This document shows positions 43,840 to 52,586 of a stretch of DNA of 64,000 nt, one piece after another (the first letter of the stretch is position 1; every line of letters begins with the position of its first letter). The DNA lies in contig NZ_FNYE01000015.1 of NCBI RefSeq assembly GCF_900108945.1, forward strand, positions 62,001 through 126,000, read 5' to 3'. Made by a program: the position numbers and the translations under genes. Under the pieces are notes generated by a model. The model was not told where the DNA came from. It made no database searches and saw nothing but the letters and a program-made list of their open reading frames with translations. This DNA is from Paraburkholderia diazotrophica (GTDB lineage: Bacteria > Pseudomonadota > Gammaproteobacteria > Burkholderiales > Burkholderiaceae).

Positions 43840-43858
43840 TTATCAAGCTGCCTGATAA
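43840..43858. promoter_or_regulatory. Ferulate operator, site 2
   Basis: TTATCAAG-CTG-CCTGATAA, 7 of 8 arm positions paired. Its centre is 27 bp from that of site 1, so both sites could be bound on nearly the same face of the helix. Confidence 0.7.
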
Positions 43859-44021
43859 ACAATCTTCTGTTCGTCGGTGAAAACCCCTGGTTGCGGAACT
43901 GGGCGGCAAAGCTTCGAGCGGCAATTTACGCACGGAGCGCGTTCGTGCGGCGCTCACAGGGCAACATGCGCACCGAATGCCTGCACGTCCTGGGGTATTC
44001 ACCAAAGACATTAACCTTGCG

Positions 44022-44040
44022 TTGTCAGGTGCCCTGATAT
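44022..44040. promoter_or_regulatory. Ferulate operator, site 3
   Basis: TTGTCAGG-TGC-CCTGATAT with the core TCAGG/CCTGA paired. It overlaps a possible promoter for the plus-strand transporter (TTGCGT at 44017-44022 and TATTAA at 44038-44043), so binding would block it. Confidence 0.65.
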
Positions 44041-44100
44041 TAAATGCGCTCCATCGCGACGATGGCCAGCGTGTTCTCACGAACGCGCTTTTCTTCGGCC

Positions 44101-44125
44101 TTTATGTCAGGTTGCCTGATATAAA
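44101..44125. promoter_or_regulatory. Ferulate operator, site 4
   Basis: TTTATGTCAGG-TTG-CCTGATATAAA, 10 of 11 arm positions paired, 46 bp upstream of the transporter start. With sites 1-3 it gives the consensus TATCAGG-N3-CCTGATA. Confidence 0.72.
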
Positions 44126-44170
44126 GCTGCTGAAATCGTTCGAGAACCGACACAACAACAGGTGACAGAG

Positions 44171-45415
44171 ATGAAATCCACGAGAACTGCACTGCCAGGA
44201 GACAGCATCACGACGCAGCCCGCCGCGAGCACAGGCGTATTCATGACATTGAGCCTCTGTTTCGCGATCGCTCTGCTCGAAGGGTTGGACCTGCAATCCG
44301 TCGGCGTCGCGGCGCCGCGCATGGCGCGTGAATTCGGACTGACCGTTGCGCAGATGGGGATCGCGTTCAGCGCCGGCACCTTCGGACTTCTGCCGGGTGC
44401 GATGTTCGGAGGGCGCCTCGCCGACCGCATCGGACGCAAGCGTGTGCTGATCCTGTCGGCATGCGTCTTCGGCCTGCTGTCGATCGCGACGGCGATGGTG
44501 TCGAGCTTCAGCATGCTGGTGATCGTACGCGTGCTGACGGGCATGGGACTTGGCGGCGCGTTGCCGAACCTGATTGCGCTGTCGTCGGAGGCGGTGTCGC
44601 CGAAAGCGCGCAATACGGCCGTGAGCGTGATGTATTGCGGCATTCCGTTTGGCGGCGTGATCGCATCGATCATTGGAATCATCAGCATCGGCGACACGGA
44701 CTGGCGGCATATCTTCTATGTCGGCGGCGCGGGGCCACTGGTGCTCGTGCCGTTGCTGATCGCTTTCCTCCCTGAATCCAGTGCGTTCCGAAAAGCATCG
44801 CGTGGAGCGAACGCGCAACCGTCGCCCGTCGGCGAAGTGCTGTTCGGCGCGAATCGCGGTCTGTCCACTCTGCAAATCTGGATCAGCTACTTCTGCACGC
44901 TGATCGTCCTCTACTTCCTGCTCAACTGGCTGCCGTCGCTGATGGCGGCGCGCGGTCTCGCGCGTGCGGAAGTCGGCTATGTGCAGATCTTCTTCAACAT
45001 CGGCGGCGGCCTGGGCGCGCTCTTCATCGGCATGTTGATGGACCGGCTGCGCGGCGGCGTGGTCGTGTCGGGCATGTACCTCGGCATCATCGCGTCGCTC
45101 GCGGCCTTGTCGGTTGCGCCGGGTTTCGCGGAGCTTGCCGTTTCGGCTTTCTTCGCCGGGATGTTCGTGATCGGCGGCCAATCGGTGCTCTATGCGCTCG
45201 CCGCCGTGTTCTACCCCACGACGATGCGCGGCACGGGCGTCGGCGCCGCGGTGGCGGTGGGCCGCATCGGCTCCGTGGTCGGGCCGCTCGCGGCAGGGCA
45301 GTTGCTGGCGATGGGCCGCAGTTCGTCGACGGTGATCGGCGCGAGCATCCCCGTCACGCTGATCGCCGCCGTCGCCGCGCTGCTGCTGATCCGCCGTCCG
45401 CGTGCGGCGGACTGA
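44171..45415 (+). CDS. Aromatic-acid MFS transporter (AAHS family)
   Basis: A 414-residue transporter with 12 membrane helices. IALLEGLDLQSVGVAAPRMA contains the D-x-x-x-x-G/A motif of aromatic-acid:H+ symporters, and GGRLADRIGRKRVLILS is the loop 2-3 motif A. The start is the ATG at 44171 with AGGTGA in front; a GTG at 44162 is the alternative. In context it should carry ferulate or related hydroxycinnamates (or vanillate) across the inner membrane. It heads the plus-strand arm, controlled by operators 3 and 4. The porin follows after 43 bp. Confidence 0.9.
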   Translation: MKSTRTALPGDSITTQPAASTGVFMTLSLCFAIALLEGLDLQSVGVAAPRMAREFGLTVAQMGIAFSAGTFGLLPGAMFGGRLADRIGRKRVLILSACVFGLLSIATAMVSSFSMLVIVRVLTGMGLGGALPNLIALSSEAVSPKARNTAVSVMYCGIPFGGVIASIIGIISIGDTDWRHIFYVGGAGPLVLVPLLIAFLPESSAFRKASRGANAQPSPVGEVLFGANRGLSTLQIWISYFCTLIVLYFLLNWLPSLMAARGLARAEVGYVQIFFNIGGGLGALFIGMLMDRLRGGVVVSGMYLGIIASLAALSVAPGFAELAVSAFFAGMFVIGGQSVLYALAAVFYPTTMRGTGVGAAVAVGRIGSVVGPLAAGQLLAMGRSSSTVIGASIPVTLIAAVAALLLIRRPRAAD

Positions 45416-45458
45416 ATCCCCTTTTCGATAACAACACACGACGTTTGGAGACAACGAG

Positions 45459-46604
45459 ATGCACGCATCAACGATCCGGCTTTCCCTGTGCGGCGCGCTC
45501 TGCGCGTTCGCGACGAGCGCCTTTGCGCAATCGAGCGTCACGCTGTACGGCATCATCGATACGGGCATCGAATACGTGTCGCATGCGAATGCCGCCGGCG
45601 ACCACGTGTTCCGTATGCCTGCTGTGACAGGCGAATTGCCGTCGCGCTGGGGATTGCGCGGCGTTGAAGATCTGGGTGGCGGCTATAGCGCGGTATTCAC
45701 GCTCGAAAGCGGTTTCAACGTCCGCGACGGCAGTTCGGGACAGGGCGGCCGGTTGTTCGGGCGCCAGGCGTTTGTGGGCCTCAAGAGCGCGACGTACGGC
45801 ACGGTCGCGTTCGGCCGGCAATACACGATGACCTACCTCGCGTTGCAGGGCGCCGACATCATCGGGCCGGACATCTACGGCATGGGGTCGCTCGATGCAT
45901 ACGTGCCCAACGCGCGCGCCGACAATGCCGTGACCTACATGGGCAGCTACAAGGGCTTCACGCTGGGCGCGGGCTATTCATTCGGACGCGATTCGGCCGG
46001 TACGGGCAACTCGCCGGGGCAGGGCACGTGCACGGGCTCGGTACCCGGTCACGCAACCGAGTGCCGCGACTGGTCGGTGATGCTCAAGTACGACGCGCAG
46101 TACTTCGGCATTGCTGCGTCGTACGAAGAGCAGCGCGGCGGCACCAATGCAGCCGCCAACTTCTTCGATGGCGTGGCACCCACGCCACTCACCAACGCCG
46201 CCGACAAGGATGCGCGCACGCACGTCAGCGCGTATGCGCAATACGCCGGCATGAAGCTGGGCGCGGGCTGGCTTGGGCGTCGCGTGGTGACCGATTCACC
46301 CGCTGTGCCGAATGTGCGTTCGGACCTCTTCTTCATCGGCGCGTCGTATCTCGTGACGCCCGCGTTTCTCATCGACGGCGAAGTCTTTCGCATCGTCAAC
46401 AGCGACCACGATACGCGCGCGACGATGGGTACGCTGCGTACCACTTACCTGCTGAGCAAGCGCTCTTCCGTGTACGCACAGGCCGCGTATCTCGCCAACA
46501 GCGCAAAGGCACGCTATTCGGTGAGCGGCGGCGGTGGCGGCACGACGCCCGGCGCGGGCATGGGACAGACGGGCGTGATGGTCGGCATCAAACACACGTT
46601 TTAG
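45459..46604 (+). CDS. Gram-negative porin, OmpC-like
   Basis: A 381-residue outer-membrane porin with signal peptide (cleavage at SAFA-QS). SSVTLYGIIDTGIEYVSHAN is the standard start of the mature trimeric porin of Burkholderiales, RWGLRGVEDLGGGYSAVFTL follows, and the C-terminal residue is Phe (KHTF), as required for assembly. Between residues 190 and 220 the sequence contains two cysteines (CTGSVPGHATEC), which could form a loop disulphide. It lies between the transporter and the esterase and probably provides entry for phenolic acids or their esters. Confidence 0.92.
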   Translation: MHASTIRLSLCGALCAFATSAFAQSSVTLYGIIDTGIEYVSHANAAGDHVFRMPAVTGELPSRWGLRGVEDLGGGYSAVFTLESGFNVRDGSSGQGGRLFGRQAFVGLKSATYGTVAFGRQYTMTYLALQGADIIGPDIYGMGSLDAYVPNARADNAVTYMGSYKGFTLGAGYSFGRDSAGTGNSPGQGTCTGSVPGHATECRDWSVMLKYDAQYFGIAASYEEQRGGTNAAANFFDGVAPTPLTNAADKDARTHVSAYAQYAGMKLGAGWLGRRVVTDSPAVPNVRSDLFFIGASYLVTPAFLIDGEVFRIVNSDHDTRATMGTLRTTYLLSKRSSVYAQAAYLANSAKARYSVSGGGGGTTPGAGMGQTGVMVGIKHTF

Positions 46605-46616
46605 GAGATATCGGGG

Positions 46617-48326
46617 ATGAAGAAGTCTGCGATTGCTGTATGCGTGTCGGCCACGCTCGCCGCCTGCGGAGGCTCGTCGAACACCACTTCGTCGGCGCTG
46701 CCGCAGTTGAGCGCCGCGACACCTGCGACGCTCATCGGGAGTTGCGCGGCGCTCGCCGCGAAGCTGTCGTTCGCGAACACGTCGTTCACGTCCGTGACAG
46801 ATGTGCCCGCAGGCACGCTGAAGGTGGCGGGCAAGCCGATTGCCGGGCATTGCGTGATCGAGGGGCAGATGAACCAGCGCGTGAGCCCCGTCGACGGAAA
46901 GACGTATGCGATCGGCTTCGAGATGCGTCTGCCCATCGCGTGGAATGGCCGCTTCTTCTATCAGGCCAATGGCGGGCTCGATGGCAACGTCGTGACGGCG
47001 ACGGGCGAAATCGGCGGTGGCGGTCCGCTCAACGATGCGCTCAATATGGGCTTTGCTGTCATCAGCTCGGACGCGGGACATGCGTCGGCACAGAATCCGC
47101 TATTCGGTCTCGATCCGCAGGCACGCATCGATTACGGCTACAACGCCGTCGCGACGCTCACGCCGATGGCGAAGCAGACGATCAGGACGGCCTATGGCAA
47201 GGCGCCCGATCGCAGTTACTTCGACGGTTGCTCGAACGGCGGCCGGCACGCGATGGTCGCTGCCGCGAGATCATCGGCGCAGTACGACGGCATCATTGCA
47301 GGCGATCCCGGCTTTCATCTGCCGAAGGCAGCGATTGGCGAAATGTGGGGCGCGCAGCAGTTCGCCAAGGTTGCTACCGCGACCACATCGACCGGCTTGC
47401 CCGACATCACGACCGGCTTTACGGCAGCGGAGCGGCATCTGGTGGCGTCGCGGATCATTGCGAAGTGCGATGCACTCGACGGCGTGACAGATGGCATGGT
47501 GCAGGACATCAAGGCATGTCAGGCGAACTTCAGTCTCGCCAATGACGTGCCGACGTGTTCCAGCAACGTGCGCGACGGCACCTGTCTGACGGCTGCACAG
47601 AAGGATGCGATCGGCAATGTGTTCTCGGGGGCGCGCAACAGCGCGGGCACGGCGCTTTATGCGAGCTTCCCGTATGACGTCGGCGTAAACGGCGCGAACT
47701 GGGCGCAGTGGAAGCAGAGCAACTCGATCACGCTCGATCCTGCCGCCGCCGCATTCACGTTCACGACCCCGCCGCAAAGTGCATCACTGCTGAGCGGGTT
47801 GTCTTCGTATGCGCTGAACTTCAGCATGGACAACGACGCGCCGAAGATCTTCGCGACGAGCGGCGTGTACGCGGAATCGTCATGGTCGTTCATGGCCCCG
47901 CCCGACGAGACCAATCTCAGCGCATTGAAGCAGCGTGGCGCAAAGCTGATCGTCTATCACGGCACGAGCGACCCGGTGTTTTCATCGAACGATACGGCCA
48001 ACTGGTATCAGCGGCTGATGGCCGCGAACGGCGGCGATGCGAGCAACTTCGCGCGGCTGTATACGGTAGCGGGTATGAACCATTGCTCGGGCGGCCCTAC
48101 GGCAGACCAGTTCGATATGTTGACGCCGATGATTGCATGGGTCGAGCAGGGCAAGGCACCTGACAGCGTGATCGCGACGGCGCGCGACGCCAGCAACGCG
48201 ATACCGAACAGCGAAGTGCCTGCCGACTGGGGTGCGGGGCGTACGCGGCCGCTTTGCCCGTATCCGAAGGTTGCGCGTTACAAGGGCGGCGGCGTTAACT
48301 CGGCGGCGAGCTTTTCGTGCAGCTGA
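46617..48326 (+). CDS. Tannase / feruloyl esterase family lipoprotein
   Basis: A 569-residue secreted enzyme. The signal peptide ends in LAAC (Cys17), so it is a lipoprotein. The catalytic triad is S206 in GCSNGGRH, D452 in HGTSDPVFS and H489 in AGMNHCSGG; C205 and C490 are positioned to form the conserved disulphide that holds Ser and His together (the CS-D-HC arrangement of this family). It would release ferulate from plant-wall esters or hydrolyse gallate or other esters outside the cytoplasm. It follows the porin by 12 bp in one operon. The exact ester substrate is inferred from context. Confidence 0.9.
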   Translation: MKKSAIAVCVSATLAACGGSSNTTSSALPQLSAATPATLIGSCAALAAKLSFANTSFTSVTDVPAGTLKVAGKPIAGHCVIEGQMNQRVSPVDGKTYAIGFEMRLPIAWNGRFFYQANGGLDGNVVTATGEIGGGGPLNDALNMGFAVISSDAGHASAQNPLFGLDPQARIDYGYNAVATLTPMAKQTIRTAYGKAPDRSYFDGCSNGGRHAMVAAARSSAQYDGIIAGDPGFHLPKAAIGEMWGAQQFAKVATATTSTGLPDITTGFTAAERHLVASRIIAKCDALDGVTDGMVQDIKACQANFSLANDVPTCSSNVRDGTCLTAAQKDAIGNVFSGARNSAGTALYASFPYDVGVNGANWAQWKQSNSITLDPAAAAFTFTTPPQSASLLSGLSSYALNFSMDNDAPKIFATSGVYAESSWSFMAPPDETNLSALKQRGAKLIVYHGTSDPVFSSNDTANWYQRLMAANGGDASNFARLYTVAGMNHCSGGPTADQFDMLTPMIAWVEQGKAPDSVIATARDASNAIPNSEVPADWGAGRTRPLCPYPKVARYKGGGVNSAASFSCS

Positions 48327-48335
48327 AGGTGAGTG

Positions 48336-48380
48336 ACGCGAGGCGAAGAAGCCGGGTGCATCCGGCTACGCGCCTCGCGT
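48336..48380 (+). terminator. Long hairpin after the esterase gene
   Basis: ACGCGAGGCG (48336-48345) pairs perfectly with CGCCTCGCGT (48371-48380), and a second inner stem AGCCGG/CCGGCT (48350-48355, 48362-48367) nests inside. It begins 10 bp after the stop at 48326. A T-run is missing, so it may act with Rho or protect the 3' end of the mRNA. Confidence 0.55.
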
Positions 48381-48692
48381 GATGTTCGAGCGATGTCCTC
48401 CAACTTTTTCATGTCATCAGGCGGCTGGCCGTCGGCCACGTGGAGATCGATAATCACGGCTTCACCATCCTCGGTCGGCAAGGGCACGGTTGCCGCGATG
48501 GCGACTACTCAACAGGTAGCTCTTTCCTTCTTTCTGAATCTCCGGCGCGAAGCGTTCCCCTAGACAGGTCTATGACCTCGTTGCCGAAGGTGCCGCTGAT
48601 TAGAGAGGTGGCTCCGGAGATTCGGACAGTTCATTGAGTGGAAAAGGCGGGGCGTGAGTCGGTCATAATGGCCGGCGACAAGGGACCAGAAG

Positions 48693-49001
48693 ATGACGAA
48701 ACGAAACCGACGGACACACTCACCGGCATTCAAAGCAAAGGTGGCACTAGCGGCGCTCAAGGGCGACAAGACGCTGGCAGAGTTGGCCCAGCAATTTGAT
48801 GCCTATCCGAACCAGATCACGGACTGGAAAAAGCAGTTGCAGGAGCGGGTTGCGGATGTGTTCGACGCGGGCAACGCGACCCCAACTGCACCGCCAATCG
48901 ACGTGAAGGTGTTGCACGCGAAGATCGGACAGTTGACGTTGGAGAACGATTTCTTAGAAAGCTCGCTCAGCAAGGCGGGACTGCTGGGCGTAAAGCGATG
49001 A
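48693..49001 (+). CDS. IS3-family transposase OrfA
   Basis: A 102-residue OrfA. The helix-turn-helix is HSPAFKAKVALAALKGDKTL, then ELAQQFDAYPNQITDWKKQL, then leucine-zipper-like QLTLENDFLESSLSKAGLL. OrfA and OrfB of IS3 elements are joined by programmed -1 frameshifting; here the start codon of OrfB overlaps the last codons of OrfA (48998). The partner OrfB is truncated, so the element cannot move. Confidence 0.88.
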   Translation: MTKRNRRTHSPAFKAKVALAALKGDKTLAELAQQFDAYPNQITDWKKQLQERVADVFDAGNATPTAPPIDVKVLHAKIGQLTLENDFLESSLSKAGLLGVKR

Positions 49002-49141
49002 TCGATCGTGATCACGCCCTGCCGGTGACGCAGCAGGCCCGGCTGTTAGGCATAAGCCGCTCGAGTGCCTATTATCAGTCGCGTGGGGCTAATTTCACGC
49101 TTCCGGTCCCGAAGGCGCTTCACCTAATCGCATGCGTCTAG
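48998..49141 (+). pseudogene. IS3-family transposase OrfB, truncated
   Basis: The frame reads MIDRDHALPVTQQARLLGIS then RSSAYYQSRG, the genuine N-terminus of an IS3 OrfB, and then leaves the family sequence (ANFTLPVPKALHLIACV) to stop at 49139-49141. The rve integrase domain with its DDE residues is missing. Right end and inverted repeat of the element are lost. Confidence 0.82.
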
Positions 49142-50049
49142 TAGCCTCAGCCTCTGATCTCGCGGTGGGTGGCTAGGTGCTCCATGAAGAGTGGATCAAG
49201 GCATTCTGCAAGAGTGCCGCTGAGACAATCATGACCTTGAGGGTTCGAGGCATCGTCTCTACCGATCGCCTTCCAATTTCCCGGGAGTGATTGGTTGAAT
49301 TTGCGAGGCACTGCCTGATTTCGCTCGCGTTCGGACGATCAGGGAGCTTGCCGATCTCGGGGTCGGCTGAGCAATTGTCGCCGAGCGGAAGTTCGGAAGT
49401 TTGGAAGTTCGCCTTCCCGCATTACGGCTCATTCGTTTCTAACCGCGCACTTCCATGGCGGCCATCATACTGGCACAGACTGCCCAATGATATGACCCTA
49501 TATAATTCCGCCGCTCCAGACATGGCTAGGCGCGGTAGGTGCGAAGTTGTGTTCCGAAAACGACATCAGCCGAATAAGATTGGCGGACTAAGTGTGCAGT
49601 TTTGCTGGTTTGGCAAGGGGGAACGCATTTGCGCTCACCGGCGTCGCCACTGGAAGGTGAAGTGCGTAGTTTTTTGTATGCACAGGATAGCTCTCGACAT
49701 TCAACAACGCCCGCACTGTTTCGCACGCGCTCGTTTTAGAAAACGTATCTGACTCATGCCGTATCGGAGCGCCATACGATAAGGATGACGAATTGATTGG
49801 ATGACGATATGTGATTAGCCGTCTTGCCATTTCAATCCCGTTCCTCCATCGAGAACGTCATCTGAATCGATGCTCTCAACGCGATCGGTTATGCCGAAAG
49901 AGCAGCGACAGTAAGCGCATACAGAGAATCTGTCCGGCGCCCGCCAGAAAAAAATGACGCATTTAAAGCCATAAAAAAGCTTGCATTTCAGACGCGGAAA
50001 ACTATCTTGAGTTAACAAAACGACTCTTTGCCAGCGCTGGAGGAGACCC
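49142..50049. other. 908-bp AT-richer stretch without a supported gene
   Basis: No frame has protein character on either strand. A small tandem repeat lies at 49387-49410. The last ~100 bp, before the LacI gene, contain its promoter; TTGAGTTAACAAAA at about 50010-50023 is a possible part of it. The stretch lies directly after a truncated IS3 element and is probably insertion debris. Confidence 0.5.
49387..49410. repeat. Three tandem copies of an 8-bp unit
   Basis: GGAAGTTC, GGAAGTTT, GGAAGTTC follow one another without gaps. No gene overlaps. Confidence 0.7.
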
Positions 50050-51069
50050 ATGCCGGCCACACGTATGATGATTGCGCGTCGTGCCGGCGTCAGCGTCGCT
50101 ACGGTGGACCGTGTGCTTCGCGACGACCACGGAGTACGCCCCGAAACAGCCGAACGCGTTCATCTCGCGCTTGCGACGCTGCGAGATGAGCGCGCGAGCC
50201 GCGGCCGGCCCGCGAAAACCACTTCGTTCCGGGTCGCGTTCGTCTTACCGCAAATCAACTCCCGCTTTCTCGATCAGGTCGAGCGCGATATCGCGCTCTC
50301 GGCTAGTTTTTTTCGCGAGCATCGTCTCGTCCCGTCGTTTTATCGTTGCGACCTGTCCACCCAGCGAGACGCGACGGCGCTCGCCCAGCAACTGATCGAC
50401 TACGACGCGCTTGTGCTCGTGCCGCTCGATTACCCGTGGATCGAGCGGATGATTCAGGACATGACCGATGCAAATGTGCCCGTCGTGACGGTTTTTTCGG
50501 ATTTGCCGTCGAGTGCGCGCGCTGCGTACGTTGGCGTGGATAACCGCATCGCTGGACGAACAGCGGGGCTGCTGATGGGGCGCTTTGTCGGCTCTCGCAT
50601 TGGCACGGTTGCCGTGCTGTCGGCATCGTCGCGTCTGCACGATCAGCTTGAGCGGCGCACTGGCTTCTCCCAGGTTCTCGAAGAGGACTTTCGCAACCTG
50701 CGCTGGCTGACCGAGCCCGATTTCGCCGAAGACGACGACAGCGCCGGTCTTGCCGTGCAAGGACTGATCGCCGGACACCCGGATCTCGTCGGCGTGTACG
50801 TGACGGGCGGCGGCATTTCCGGCATCGCGGCGACGTTGCAGGAATCGGGCGACAAGGCGCGCGTCGTACTGATCGGCCACGAGTGCACGGCCGACACGCG
50901 GGTCCAACTATCAGAGCGGGCAATCGACGTCATCCTCGATCAGGACGTGCGCGGCATCGTCCATTGGGCGGGGCTCGCCGCCATCAACTTTCTGAACGAC
51001 GTGCGCGGTGTGCTCGCCATCCCGACGCCCGAAACCCGTATTTATCTTCGTGAGAATGCGCATGCCTGA
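50050..51069 (+). CDS. LacI-family regulator of the ABC operon
   Basis: A 339-residue regulator. The N-terminal helix-turn-helix and hinge read MMIARRAGVSVATVDRVLRD then RPETAERVHLALATL; the usual V-S-x-x-T-V-S-R-V-L is replaced by SVATVDRVL. The remainder is a periplasmic-binding-like sugar domain (FVLPQINSRFLDQVERDIAL, then GVYVTGGGISGIAATL). It is the first gene of the region, 113 bp before the substrate-binding protein, same strand. This LacI subgroup (ribose-like effector domain) typically senses a sugar or polyol. Confidence 0.9.
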   Translation: MPATRMMIARRAGVSVATVDRVLRDDHGVRPETAERVHLALATLRDERASRGRPAKTTSFRVAFVLPQINSRFLDQVERDIALSASFFREHRLVPSFYRCDLSTQRDATALAQQLIDYDALVLVPLDYPWIERMIQDMTDANVPVVTVFSDLPSSARAAYVGVDNRIAGRTAGLLMGRFVGSRIGTVAVLSASSRLHDQLERRTGFSQVLEEDFRNLRWLTEPDFAEDDDSAGLAVQGLIAGHPDLVGVYVTGGGISGIAATLQESGDKARVVLIGHECTADTRVQLSERAIDVILDQDVRGIVHWAGLAAINFLNDVRGVLAIPTPETRIYLRENAHA

Positions 51070-51182
51070 AGCTCGCGACACGCGGACGGTTCGCTGAGTC
51101 CGCCAGAGCCGAATACAGCGTCCGGCGCATGGGCGCTGACTGTCATCAGGTTGGAGACCCGACAGAGACAAGGAGAAGACAC

Positions 51183-52514
51183 ATGTTACGTCTTACGTCA
51201 GCAAGGGTAATCGCGGCGGTCCTGGCGTCGGTGGGACTAAGCTTCGGATCGGCAGCGCACGCGCAAGGCAAGCAGTTGACGCTATGTTGGGCAGCATGGG
51301 ACCCGGCCAATGCGCTCGTCGAATTGTCGAAAGACTTTACGGCAAAAACCGGTATTGCAATGAAGTTCGAATTCGTGCCGTGGACGAGCTACGCAGACCG
51401 CTTTCTCAACGAACTGAATTCCCATGGAAAGCTATGCGATCTCATCATCGGCGATAGTCAGTGGATCGGTGGTGCTGCTGTCAATGGACACTACGTGAAG
51501 CTGAACGACTTCTTCGACAAGAACAGGATATCGATGAAGGACTTCGTGCCGGCGACCGTCGTAGGCTATGCGGAATGGCCGAAGAACTCGCCGAATTATT
51601 GGGCGCTGCCTGCGATGGCGGATGCCGTGGGGTGGACGTACCGCAAAGACTGGTTTGCACGACCTGAGCTGCGCGCCGAGTTCAAGCAGAAGTACAAGCG
51701 TGAACTCGAACCGCCGACCACGATGGACGAGCTCAGGCAGACAGCCGAGTTCTTTCAGGGACGCAAGATCGACGGAAAGACTGTGTATGGCGTGTATATC
51801 TTTACGGAACGCGGCTCGGAAGGGATCACAATGGGCGTGACCAACACGCTCTACAACTTTGGCTTCGAATACCAGGATCCAAAGAAGCCGTATCACCTCG
51901 ACGGCTTCGTGAACTCACCGGGTGCCGTCAAGGGGCTCGAATTCTATAAGGCGCTTTACAAGTGCTGCACGGCGCCCGGCATGACGAACGCCTACATGCA
52001 GGAAGGACTCGATGCCTTCAAGTCGGGGCAGGTCGCGATGCAGATGAACTGGTTCGCGTTCTTCCCTGGACTGTACAAAGACCCGAATGTCGGCGGCGAC
52101 AAGATCGGCTTTTTCGTCAATCCAAAGGAAGTGCAGCAGTTCACGCAGCTTGGCGGGCAAGGCATTTCAGTGGTGTCGTATTCGGATCACAAGGCAGATG
52201 CGCTCGAATACATCAAGTGGTTTGCGCAGCCCGACGTACAGAAGAAATGGTGGCAGCTCGGTGGCTATTCCGCGGCGAAGTCAGTCGTGGATGCGCCGGA
52301 CTTTCCGAAAAGCGCGCCATTTGCGCCCGCGTTCCTGAAATCGATGTCGATCGTGAAGGACTTCTGGGCCGAGCCTGCCTATGCCGAGTTGCTGCTCGAC
52401 ATGCAAAAGCGCGTGCACGACTATGTGGTTGCCGACAAAGGCAACGCGAAAGAAGCACTCGATCTGCTGGTCAAGGACTGGAACAAGGTCTTCAAGGCGG
52501 AAGGGAAGAACTAA
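51183..52514 (+). CDS. ABC transporter substrate-binding protein, family 1
   Basis: A 443-residue periplasmic protein. The signal peptide ends at about SAAHA-QG (residues 1-27), and the mature protein begins KQLTLCWAAWDPANALVELS. GFVNSPGAVKGLEFYKALYK and MQMNWFAFFPGLY are typical of family 1 sugar/polyol-binding proteins, including GlpV-like ones. AAGGAG precedes the ATG at 51183. It feeds the permease pair 52587/53540. A stem-loop after it probably stabilises its mRNA so that it is made in excess over the membrane subunits. Confidence 0.93.
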   Translation: MLRLTSARVIAAVLASVGLSFGSAAHAQGKQLTLCWAAWDPANALVELSKDFTAKTGIAMKFEFVPWTSYADRFLNELNSHGKLCDLIIGDSQWIGGAAVNGHYVKLNDFFDKNRISMKDFVPATVVGYAEWPKNSPNYWALPAMADAVGWTYRKDWFARPELRAEFKQKYKRELEPPTTMDELRQTAEFFQGRKIDGKTVYGVYIFTERGSEGITMGVTNTLYNFGFEYQDPKKPYHLDGFVNSPGAVKGLEFYKALYKCCTAPGMTNAYMQEGLDAFKSGQVAMQMNWFAFFPGLYKDPNVGGDKIGFFVNPKEVQQFTQLGGQGISVVSYSDHKADALEYIKWFAQPDVQKKWWQLGGYSAAKSVVDAPDFPKSAPFAPAFLKSMSIVKDFWAEPAYAELLLDMQKRVHDYVVADKGNAKEALDLLVKDWNKVFKAEGKN

Positions 52515-52531
52515 AGTAAAGAGACATGAAC

Positions 52532-52570
52532 GCGCGGACCGGCGGGCCGACCGATCTTGCCGATCCGCGC
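52532..52570 (+). other. Intercistronic stem-loop after the binding-protein gene
   Basis: GCGCGGA (52532-52538) pairs perfectly with TCCGCGC (52564-52570), with further pairing of GG-CC elements inside. It lies in the 72-bp gap between the binding protein and the first permease. Such stems are common at this place in ABC operons and protect the upstream part of the mRNA. Confidence 0.55.
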
Positions 52571-52586
52571 AGAAAAGGAGTCGGGC

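Noticed and set aside
44102..45568. 488-codon open frame on the minus strand opposite the MFS transporter
   Set aside because: It is an antisense shadow made of Arg/His/Asp/Gln repeats; the plus strand encodes a complete transporter.
48278..48487. 69-codon minus-strand frame starting MPLPTEDGEAVIIDLH
   Set aside because: The first 35 residues look protein-like, but the rest runs through the hairpin after the esterase and into its coding region; no ribosome site. At most a tiny relic.
49291..49752. 153-codon plus-strand frame in the 49-50 kb stretch
   Set aside because: No domain, odd composition, spans the tandem repeat, and lies in insertion debris.
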